Of a DNA stretch of 64,000 bases, positions 37,564 through 47,800 are shown piece after piece. The translations under genes and the position numbers were made by a program. The notes beneath the pieces were generated by a model that did no database searches, had not been told where the DNA came from, and worked only from the letters and a program-made list of their open reading frames with translations. This DNA comes from Spodoptera frugiperda. Taxonomy: Eukaryota > Arthropoda > Insecta > Lepidoptera > Noctuidae. Position 1 is the first letter of the stretch; each line of letters begins with the position of its first letter. The DNA lies in NCBI RefSeq assembly GCF_023101765.2, contig NC_064228.1, positions 3,526,501-3,590,500 of the forward strand, read 5' to 3'.

Positions 37564-38425
37564 GCTTACTTCATAAGTGATATTTTTGCATTTAAAACTT
37601 CGACTAAAACCAACCAATCAGTGTTAAAGTAGACATTACGCTAGTATCTGATTGGTCAGAGAGCTGTCATTTTGACATTTCAACCGTTAAATGAATTTGA
37701 AGCTTTGTGAACTGTAGTGTCCTTACGTTATTTCATGAATTGTATCTCATTTATATTATAAAATTAATTAATCTTTGATAATATTCTTCTATCGGCTAGT
37801 AGCCATGTAAGAATTGGCAATAATCAATTGAATATTCCGTCTGTATTTTCTACTCCCAATTTTTGAAATCCATAAACTTAATTCTAGCGATAAGTTTAGG
37901 AACCCAGATTTGATAATACGACGTCGAATTTTGTTTAAATATCATTAATAATAATTAATGAATAATGAATTAATCGATTAAGAATTCATATCGTTTTTTT
38001 ACAATTTATTCCAAAAACCGACGTCGCATTATTTAAAATCTTTAGTTATACTTAGTAAGAATAATGTTAATCATTATTGTAAATAATTTTCTGTCAAATC
38101 TCCTTGAGCTTTGATATCTCGTGCCATAGATAAAGAATATTTTGGCAAAGACATCACTACGCACAGTCTTCATCTGTACATAATCTGTGGGAATGCTTAT
38201 TTTGCTATAATTATTGTATTTATTCAAAAAGTGCCATTGCGATATTAGAAAAGTATTTTTAATTGAATGAAAAAAATATTATTTTCGTGCAATCGAAAAA
38301 CGGAACTACTTAAAAGTATTTATTATTTTTTGTTTAGTAGAAATTAAGTTTTGTTGTGTAGCTACTAACACCAAAAAGTAGAGAAGATTGTTTTAGTATT
38401 ATTTTTTTTACTAATAAATAAAATT
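37564..38425 (+). other. Probable 3' UTR of the RhoGEF gene with poly(A) signal
   Basis: AT-rich, stop-filled sequence follows the RhoGEF stop codon. Overlapping AATAAA signals occur at 38413-38418 and just after. The 3' end is inferred; no transcript data are available. Confidence 0.5.
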
Positions 38426-38588
38426 ATTCGAAATATACTCTTTGTGTTTACTTTTTTTCTCCGATTATCATTACCCAAAAATGTAGGTAACTCTAATTAC
38501 TGATTGGTATTAATAGGACTAAATCAAAAATGTTTAGAATAAATTATGGTCCAGGAATCGATTTGCAGTTCAGACAAAATGTCTTAAG

Positions 38589-38974
38589 GTCTCAGCACAC
38601 ATATGGGATCGGAAAGGGATCGTAACCGCCTTTCGCCTCGCTGTCAACCAGGCGTCAACCTACCGTATGCACGTAACGAAAGCGTATCAGCAGCGCCTGT
38701 GCGTCAACTCGGCTACGGCTAGGCGACACCGACTAGACTAACACGATAGTTAGTCGGTACGGAGAGACGTTAGCGCGGGGACGGAGAAACGTAAGCGGGG
38801 GGACGATGAGCCGTAAGCGCGGGAATTCAAGTTCGGAGCCTGTTCCGAGGCAAGGCGATTACGTTATTATTCCGATTAGTGTGCGTTGCAGTAGGGAGTT
38901 TAATACAAACCATTCTGAACGGCTCGAGGCGATACGGTGACGATCCCTTTCCGATCCCATATGTGTGCTGAGAC
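38589..38974. mobile_element. 386-bp inverted-repeat element, possible piggyBac-type MITE
   Basis: Ends gtctcagcacacatatggga and tcccatatgtgtgctgagac continue to pair through ggaaagggatcgt. TTAA lies just outside both ends (2-3 bases off). The middle is CpG-rich with imperfect short repeats (acgttagcgcggggacggag). Confidence 0.75.
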
Positions 38975-39026
38975 ACTTAATGAATTGTCAGATATCTTAC
39001 AACAAATAACGAACAACCAAGTTGCC

Positions 39027-39130
39027 GAGGCAGGAATAGGAACAGGGTGGTTTTTAGTCAGTTAGAGTGTGACACTGTTTCGCCTCAGTCAAGGCCGGAA
39101 AAGCCATGGATGATTTTCTCTGCCAATTTT
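39027..39130 (+). mobile_element. R1-type LINE 3' tail copy
   Basis: Contains ggaacagggtggtttttagt and ccatggatgattttc; diverged. Confidence 0.7.
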
Positions 39131-39207
39131 CCCATGCATAAAAGTAGGTGCTTAAACTCCAGGCTACCACAACTTGTGTATTAAGTAAAGGTACATAGCT
39201 AAAGTTA

Positions 39208-39405
39208 ATATGACTGCACGGTTGGTGCGGTAGCTGGGCAACTGGCTGCCGTGGAACGGGAAGCAGGTTCGATTCCCGCACAGAGCAACTCTTTGTGTGA
39301 TCCACAAATTGTGGTTACAAATCTGGTTATCATGTTATATATGTATATTTGTAAACCGCACCCAGGTTACAGGAGAAAATCTTAGTAGTGCAACGTTTTC
39401 ATAAA
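39208..39405 (+). mobile_element. tRNA-derived SINE, family S1, best-preserved head
   Basis: Contains gactgcacggttggtgcggt, ggttcgattcccgcacagag and caactctttgtgtgatccac; ends aggagaaaatcttagtag. Confidence 0.8.
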
Positions 39406-39614
39406 AAAACAAAATAGGTCTGACAAAACTTTAAAAAACAACAACATGAAAAGGCTTCCAACAAAAATAGTTTGTAGAAAATCTCCGAAGGCAGCGTTTG
39501 TAAGGAAATGTTTGTTCCACAATATAACGAGTTCAGTCACGCGAGGTGTGGTCGGAGTACGGCACTGACTTACACCGGCAGTCGGAGATACGATCAGGGA
39601 AATAGAGCCTCATG

Positions 39615-39905
39615 GCCCATGGCAACGTCACGCCTTTTATCCCCGAAGGGGGAGGCAGAGGTGCACATTACGGCACGTAATGCCGCTATACAATGTACAC
39701 CCACTTGTCACCATTTGTGTTATAAGTCCCATGTAATAAGGGGTGAGCCTATTGAAATATACTGGGCACATTGCCAGACTCCGTACTACTACTGAGAATG
39801 TTTTGAAAAAATCGAAAAAAGCATAGTATTGTTTTGCCCGACCCGGGAATCGAACCCGAAATGCCTTGTTCAGCAGTCGCACTTGTAACCACTTGACCAA
39901 TGAAG
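39615..39905 (-). mobile_element. SINE family S2, nearly full length
   Basis: On the minus strand it runs from a tRNA-like head (B-box ggttcgattcccgggtcggg) through the body to aaggcgtgacgttgcc. It is the most complete S2 copy. Confidence 0.8.
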
Positions 39906-40245
39906 CAGTCATGGCTCATGTCTCATATTTATTTGCCTTTGACTGTCTCATCAATAGTTTTAAGCGCAAAACTGATGAAGGTTTAAATTATTTGTTACCT
40001 TTAGTACGAATTTGTTTTACATTGAATGAGAACGAAACGAGAAATCGTTCGGCACTTTAATTGGTTTGGTTAGTCTGAGCCGGCCAATCAGAGCGCCGCC
40101 GTACTTAAAAACGTAAAGCAAACGCGTATTAAGAATCTTATTTTTAGGGTTTTATTTAAGTCTTTATTTTCAGTAATTTGAATATTTTCAATAGTAACAC
40201 GATCTCAGATTCCCCGGTTAGACGTACAGGTTTATATTGCTCTCC

Positions 40246-40348
40246 AAGAGTAGAAACGGGGTGGTTTTTAGTCAGTAAGAGTCTGACACTCCCTCTTGCC
40301 TTATCCTAGGCGGGAGAAGTCATTGGATAATTTTCCCCTCTTTAAGAA
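40246..40348 (+). mobile_element. R1-type LINE 3' tail copy
   Basis: Contains aaacggggtggtttttagtc, the gtctgacactccctcttgcc block and ggataattttcccctc. Confidence 0.76.
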
Positions 40349-41130
40349 AGCCTGCCTATTAAATCAGTATAAACCATATAAGGTCAACCCAAAATCACAA
40401 TAAAATATAGTGAACAAATACTATACTCTAAAATGACGGTAGACGCTTATGTTTCTACCGCAAAAGCAACAAAAGAGTGAAAATTACCTACACCCATGTA
40501 AAATCAGGTCTGATTACTAGTCATTAATGAAAAATACATTAGCACAACACAAATCATGGTTCAATTCAATCAAAAAACAGTTACCTAACTAATAAAAGAA
40601 CGCACGCAAACGAAAAACAAATCCTAACCTAAAAACATCGTTAAATTCAGACAACAATGAAAACTTACTTGAAAATTCTATCACCTAATATCAAAATGGA
40701 AACGCAACAGTAATTTACATAATATACAAGAAAACTACGTGAATCTAATTATGCGGATGACTCAGGAGACGTAAAAAGCCCTGATTTGTGGTAAAGCGGC
40801 CATTTTGATTGCGTGATCGACGATGTATTTTCCCTCCAAAAAGTTATTAGCTCGTCTTCGGTGCACGCTAGACACTGCCTGTCGCGTAGTCTAAGAGACA
40901 GATTTGGAAAGTTCTTGTATTGTAAAGAATTTTGATTATATTAAGTTGGTAGTCTTAAAAATGTGTATTAGGTAAGCTTTTTGTACGATAAGGCACTGTG
41001 ACTAGACTAGTCTGCCAAAGACTAGAATTGGAGCTGTGAATTAAACTTAATAAGGAACCGCCAAAAGTAGTAATAATTGTTTTAGTTAATATAGTAGTAG
41101 TTTTGTGAAACCTAATAAATTTAATTAAGC

Positions 41131-41172
41131 CTAAGGTTCTGGCAAGTTATATTTAACTTGCCAGAGCCTTAG
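41131..41172. other. 19-bp hairpin
   Basis: ctaaggttctggcaagtta and taacttgccagagccttag pair with one mismatch around a 4-base loop, about 575 bp upstream of the SDCCAG8-like start. Function unknown. Confidence 0.6.
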
Positions 41173-41229
41173 AATGTTTAAAACTTTAAAAGTTATTTGT
41201 ATGGAACACAATAAAACATAGTCCAATTA

Positions 41230-41258
41230 AAACCTCCTCATTATACATGAGGAGGTTT
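41230..41258. other. 12-bp perfect hairpin
   Basis: aaacctcctcat and atgaggaggttt pair perfectly around tatac, 57 bp after the preceding hairpin. Confidence 0.6.
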
Positions 41259-41439
41259 GGCAAAGGCAGTTTATGCTTAAAAATCTAGAAAGTATCACAA
41301 GTGGTCTTGTAATTCCAAATCTGCTACATATAATTTGTTACACAAAGCTTAAAAGATTGATGTTACCTGGATGACATCTAAAGTAGCATCGATGATTTTA
41401 CAATTTTCCGCGCTAGCTCCTCGACTATTCATCCTGAAG

Positions 41440-41747
41440 AAAAACTTTTCCATCGATTTGAAACGGACATAGCCATTATTCCCGCGCGTGCGAGCGAGAC
41501 AAAACACAGGAAGGAGCAAAAAGTTCTTATTCCAAAATCTCATTCCTTTTTCGTCAAGCCTATTGGAGGCAGCGCGCGCCCGCGATGCCTTCCAAGTTCG
41601 AAAATTTGAATTTATAGGTTCTTTATCGTGTCGGTTTACCAGTATTGGAAAATATCAGTTTTAATACTTTTCCGTTCGCATAAATTTTGCATTGTTTTGA
41701 ATATAAATTGCGATAGATTCGGATAGTTGGCGTGCTATAGTGATAGT
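41440..41747 (+). promoter_or_regulatory. Probable promoter and 5' UTR of the SDCCAG8-like gene
   Basis: A CpG-richer stretch (for example cgcgcgtgcgagcgag near 41482 and ggcagcgcgcgcccgcgatg near 41567) stands out from AT-rich flanks directly upstream of the first coding exon. No clear TATA box is visible. The call rests on composition and position only. Confidence 0.35.
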
Positions 41748-41863
41748 ATGGGCTCGACAAGTTACGTCACGAAGCCGAAGTCGACGGGCTACCGAGTGAA
41801 GAGTGGATCCAGTGTTGGTTCTGACAAAGAGATGAGCGCCAAGTTGAAGCGCACAAAAATTCG
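41748..41863 (+). CDS. SDCCAG8: SDCCAG8-like first coding exon with a GC splice donor
   Basis: The ATG at 41748 opens MGSTSYVTKPKSTGYRVKSG and continues to SAKLKRTKIR. The only donor giving a continuous frame is the non-canonical ATTCG|gcaagt, a good match to the rare GC-AG class. Phase 2 out fits the phase-2 acceptor at 43068 (gaatag|G CGG CCA), reading KIRRPSKMNDYGLKR. Without this exon translation would begin at the ATG at 43081. The local G+C rise suggests a promoter-proximal first exon. Confidence 0.6.
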
Positions 41864-44800
41864 GCAAGTATAACCGACCTGTAAAAAAGCTTTTGTGTGA
41901 ATAGTAGTGATTCACGTTAGCTATGGAAGATACGAATAAAGGATTGATAAATGAATAATTTTATCGCTGGTATGCATTTTGATGATAATTAATCACAATA
42001 CCTATCTATCTTTTTTTTATTGAGAAATAAATCATGAATTGTGAAAGTTTCATTATATCTTAATTATTTTTGCGTAGTCGTTGAAGTAAGTGTGTTTATT
42101 ACAATTTTAAATCTAATAAATGTGTGAAGTTGATGGAATCTAGATTTTCTGTCTGTGTGAAAAGTTACCTACCGTGGAGAAATCCAGCTCTATGCCTCAC
42201 AGTGATTTAGTGATGTGACCAGGTATCACGATTCACGGGATCGGTATAATACAGCGTAAAAGGACAAAATAGGAAAAATTGCAAAAGTTTAAAAATGATA
42301 ATGATGAAAAAATTACACTATGATTTTTAGAAAAATAAAAGAAATGTCCAGGAAAAATGTAGTGAAACTATGTTTTTTAATAACTTCACGCACTTAATAT
42401 TTTAGATCAAACGATCAAAGCCTTGAACTTTTATTTTAAAAATTTCACTCCCCGAATTTATAGTGGTCCTACTCCTATTATTTTCACCATTTATCTGTTA
42501 GGAATCAGGCCCAACCTCCAACCAAACCACGCAAAAATCAAGCCTCTAAACTAGCAGACTGATTTTCAACGTCAAAAAGGCTAACAACAATTTTCCTACC
42601 TGAGAATTGAATCCAGGTTCTCATACTCAGCAGTCACGCTTACCACTACAAGACTAAGAAAAAAAACTAATTTGTCAAATAACAAAACAAATTCAAGTTG
42701 GAAAACCTTTGAAATAAATTGGCTAATTAAAATCGCATGTCATCGAGAAAACTAATTTAGTCAGACCCAAATTAATCTTGCATATATTATCTAATCTCAG
42801 GTGACAAATCGATTGCATGTACCTTGCACTCGTCGCGAAGCAATTGTTTACCACAACAACCGTAACCATGGCAACCGCTGTGTATAATCGATACCAGTTT
42901 ACAATAATCCCGCACTCGAGTCCCCGGCGCAATGCGCAACACTAGTTCCAAATTCAACATTTGATTTTTATTTTTCTTTTTTTTGTTTCGATTTAAAATT
43001 TTAATAATTATGTTTTTTTATCGTTAAGTTTTTAATTAATTATGTATTATACGAATTATTTGAATAGGCGGCCAAGTAAGATGAACGATTATGGGTTGAA
43101 AAGGATACCTGATTACACCGAGTTGGCTTACAAAGAGGCGGTGTCGAAGCTACGGTACTTCTTGTCCGGGAATTACGCGCCAAGTGTGAGTAACTATTTT
43201 TTTTTTCATAATATTTTAGATTATAAATGTTCTTTCATAAATTACGTTATTTTAATTTAGGTACTTATTTAAATGTGGGGTTTAATAAAGTTTTAGTGAA
43301 ATGCTTGATTAATTATTATCTTGAATAGAATTGGATTGCATAGATAAAGTTTTGTGTATTGATTTCAAATTATTTTTATACGCTATTGAATTGAAGTACC
43401 AGTCAACTTGAGGGTTTATATTTTAGCTTTGTGAAAGCGTATGACAGTTATAGACCTATTTTACATTTCTTCGAACAGTTGGAAAAAATAATTTTAAAAT
43501 GTTACGACTAGTGAGTGCATTTATGAACACATAATTAACATGCACATTACATCTAATCCTGAAATAACAATTTATGCCCATCATAGACGATAACAATGTA
43601 AAATAAGAGAGTTCATTGGTTATATCATACAACAGCCTATTAGTGGCCAATGCTGAAGAAAGCATGTTCTTACACGGAGAAGGTTTTAATATTATTCGCC
43701 ACGCTTGCTCAATGTGGGTTGGCGATTTTAAACTTATAATTAGAAGCCCACATTTCCTCGCGATGTTGTCCTTCACCGTTTCTCAGTGGTGTCTAAATAA
43801 TCTTAGGAACTCCATATAACTCGGAAAAAGTCTCATTGGTAGGTGCTTGCCGTTGGTAGGTTTCGAACCCGCACTCGCATGCATGAGGAGTGGGCGCCGC
43901 GACTACGCGGTATCGCGTGAGACAACGCCCAACTGCACATAGAGTGGCGGCGGCGCCAAAAAAATTAGGGGCGCCTATGCTAGGTTCAATCCGGCTCTGT
44001 ATACTATTACTATTCTTATAAACTTGTTAAGCTTTTTCTGTTTTATATTTATCGACAAATAAAAAACTATCTTAACATCCTTAACTTAAAATTTCAAATC
44101 CAATAACTCAGGTGCGTAGTCTTTCAATACTTATCTATACTATATACAATGTATAGTACAACGGCGGTTCAGCGTCAGTGAAGAACCTGGACGAGTCTGA
44201 CGGAGACCTGGACAAGAAGTACACTAGTTCCTACACCCTCGCGGAGTACAAGCCACGGCCGCGCCTCACCACTAAGTACGCCACCCTGTACGCCGACAGC
44301 CTGAACAACTACAGCCCGCCACATGCTACTACGACCTGTAAGTCTTTCAATACTTATCTATACTATATACAATGTATAGTACAAGCCGCGGCCGCGCCTC
44401 ACCACTAAGTACGCCACCCTGTACGCCGACAGCCTGAACAACTACACGCCACATGCTACTACGACCTGTAAGTCTTTCAATACTTATCTATACTATATAC
44501 AATGTATAGTACAAGCCGCGGCCGCGCCTCACCACTAAGTACGCCACCCTGTACGCCGACAGCCTGAACAACTACAGCCCGCCACATGCTACTACTACCT
44601 GTAAGTCTTTCAATACTTATCTATACTATATGTATAGTACAAGCCGCGGCCGCGCCTCACCACTAAGTACGCCACCCTGTACGCCGACAGCCTGAACAAC
44701 TACAGCCCGCCACATGCTACTACGACCTGTAAGTCTTTCAATACTCATCTATACTATACTATATACAATGTATAGTACAAGCCGCGGCCGCGCCTCACCA

Positions 44801-47800
44801 CTAAGTACGCCACCCTGTACGCCGACAGCCTGAACAACTACAGCCCGCCACATGCTAATGCTAACTGTAAAGTCTTTCAATACTTATCTATACTATATAC
44901 AATGTATAGTACAAGCCACGGCCGCGCCTCACCACTAAGTACGCCACCCTGTACGCCGACAGCCTGAACAACTACAGCCCGCCACATGCTAATGCTAACT
45001 GTAAAGTCTTTCAATACTTATATATACTATATACAATGTATAGTACAAGCCGCGGCCGCGACTCACCACTAAGTACGCCACCCTGTACGCCGACAGCCTG
45101 AACAACTACAGCCCGCCACATGCTACTACGACCAGTAAGTCTTTCAATACTTATCTATACTATATACAATGTATAGTACAAGCCGCGGCCGCGCCTCACC
45201 ACTAAGTACGCCACCCTGTACGCCGACAGCCTGAACAACTACAGCCCGCCACATGCTACTACTACCTGTAAGTCTTTCAATACTTATCTATACTATATAC
45301 AATGTATAGTACAAGCCGCGGCCGCGCCTCACCACTAAGTACGCCACCCTGTACGCCGACAGCCTGAACAACTACAGCCCGCCACATACTACTACTACCT
45401 GTAAGTCTTTCAATATTATCTATAGATACTTTATATGTAGGTGCTGCTTAATATAGCTTAAGGAGATTTGTTTCTTTGAACGTGTTTATCTCTGGAAATA
45501 TTGGTTCGAATCGAATAATTATCTTTTTGTTGGATAGTCCGCTTTTCGAGCAAGCTATAGGCAAAAATATCACGATACGCTAACAATACAATGTGTTTTT
45601 AGTTTTTATTCCACTTGTAGATGTATTTTGTGTGTTTTGTGTTACACCTCAACTGCGTGTGCATTTAATTTAGGGCGGGAGGGTGGTGCTGTACATGCTA
45701 AAAATATATCTACAAGCGGAATAAAAACATAATAATGTATTGTATTGTTAGTGTAGTAGGTGTGGATGTTCCGCAAGGTAACGCCTGACTCTATTATAAT
45801 AAAATAGCACAATACGAGCAATAGGAGCGAAGCAGTGGTTCAAACCGCGCGGGAATAGCTAGTTTATATTTAAATACATTTTTGATAATAACTCAAATTG
45901 TATAAGCACCTTCTCAAATCGAAACTGTCTTTTTTATACTTAGATTGCTCCAAAGGATTTTTAATTACCATCGGTTATAATAATTGTTGACCTCTAAGAC
46001 TAAATTCCAAGCTTCCTTCAACAGCCGTGCCCCCACCTACTACGACCGCTGGTGACGTCACTGGCGGGACCAACCCTGACGTCATCAACTTCATACAGAA
46101 ACAGGAGGAGTACATAGAACAGCTGGAGAGAGAGAGCCAGTACTGCAGGGTAAGTGCGGTTGGATGAGGAGCATTTTGCTGGTCTGTTTGTGGCTATGAT
46201 CGCAGTTTTATAGCTTTTTTTTTGATGGGGGAAAGTCATCCAATGACTTTTCTTGCCTTGGGCGAGGCGAGAGGAAGTGTCAGACTCTTACTGACTAAAA
46301 ACCACCCCGTTCCTTCTCCTGCTTTTCGAGCCGGAGCCCCGGTAAACCCGCTAGGTAGTCCGCAGCAGTTTTATGGCTAGAGGGTGAAACAAAATGTTGG
46401 ATTCACAAAGACGATCTGTAACCCTTGACTCTTATTACGAGTTTAGTTTACGTTTAAAGTAATCGAAACGAGAGCTGGCTAATCAGAGCGCCGAACGTGC
46501 CCTCGTTTCGATTATTTTAAACGTAAAGTAACTTATACTAAGGGTACGATGTATTCCATAAGAAATGGAACAGTTATTGCTTAAGTTAATATTATAAATT
46601 ATTGATTATTTATTAATATTTATTTTTATCATACAAAAAATCTATAATACTTATGAGTTTGTTATGCAAGAGCTATCTCTTTCACCATCTCTGGATGCGA
46701 CGCGTCGTGCGTATTTGGAAACCACTTTATGCAGAGTAGAGTCAATATTTATTCTATATGTTCTCAAATTAAATTAACTAGTCCATCTTCACAATTGTAA
46801 TGTTCAAACACAACACTACCTCCCATTAAATCCATGGCAGATAATTTTAGAACACCTTATATAAATGTATGACTTCACTTATTTCTTATTTAGGATGAAC
46901 TAAACAACCTGCTAGGCAAGGTGAAGGAGGTGATCTCAGAGAACGAGCATCTCCACGAGGCTCAGAAGAACAAGCTGATCTCTCGCATGTTCCATTCTTA
47001 TAATGGGTCCGAGAGCGATGACCTGGACGAGTTGGGCGATAGCACTGGACTCGACAGTGATAATAAGGTAAAGGACAGTTTTACAGAAGTCTCTCTGAAT
47101 AATGAGTTCGTCTGTAGAATAGACAGTGTGGTAAGAACCCAATTGTTGTGTCATCGTGTTTTTATTGAATCAATCGATAGAGTCTATAAATCTGAGGATT
47201 AGAGTAAAACTCCGGGTTCGCTAAGACTTGTACTTTTTTAAAAAAAAATGTTAAACTTTCTGAGTATCCGACTTTTAAAAAACGAAAAAAAAAACATTAT
47301 AATTTAACAGAAGTACTTATTCCAAAATTTATTTATTCTATCGAAAGAAAGTACAATAGCCGACCCCTCCACCAATTCCTGATGCTTTGTGGTGCTTTGA
47401 TGCCTGAACATTCTCAGTAAGAATTACGTGTAATGACAAAATGTATCCTAAGAATGTGAAGACAGCAAAGATATTTAACACTTTAAACGCCACGGGGGCC
47501 ACCGGTGACCGACGTTAGCGGAGGATTCGCCTTCAACAGTTTTCTATTGGCAGTCAAAGACTTAAAGAAACATTAATTTGTTGTCCATAGACGACTCCAC
47601 TGAAGGCCCGGAAGTCTGCGAAGGCGCGCTCCACCAGGTTGGAAGGTCCCAACATTGTGTTCGAGTCTCGCATCGCCGAGCTCGAGGCTCAACTTACACA
47701 AGCTAAAATCGATCTTAAGAAGGTTCAGGTAAGGATTACATTGCAAAAGGTAGATACCATAAAAAAAAACACATAGAAAAGAGAGAGAGAGAAGAGATGG

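Larger units (their letters stand above)
38975..41439. other. Intergenic region between the RhoGEF and SDCCAG8-like genes
   Basis: Contains R1 tails, S1 and S2 SINEs, a family G relative and two hairpins. The 40350-41120 part is AT-rich with no feature seen. Confidence 0.55.

Noticed and set aside
39208..39290. Functional tRNA gene from the tRNA-like heads of S1 and S2
   Set aside because: B-box-like motifs are good, but no complete cloverleaf with paired acceptor stem could be drawn, and the heads are fused to repeated SINE bodies.
44116..45430. CRISPR-like array (regular repeats with spacers)
   Set aside because: The whole unit is repeated, not only a short repeat with unique spacers, and it contains coding exon; the genome is eukaryotic.
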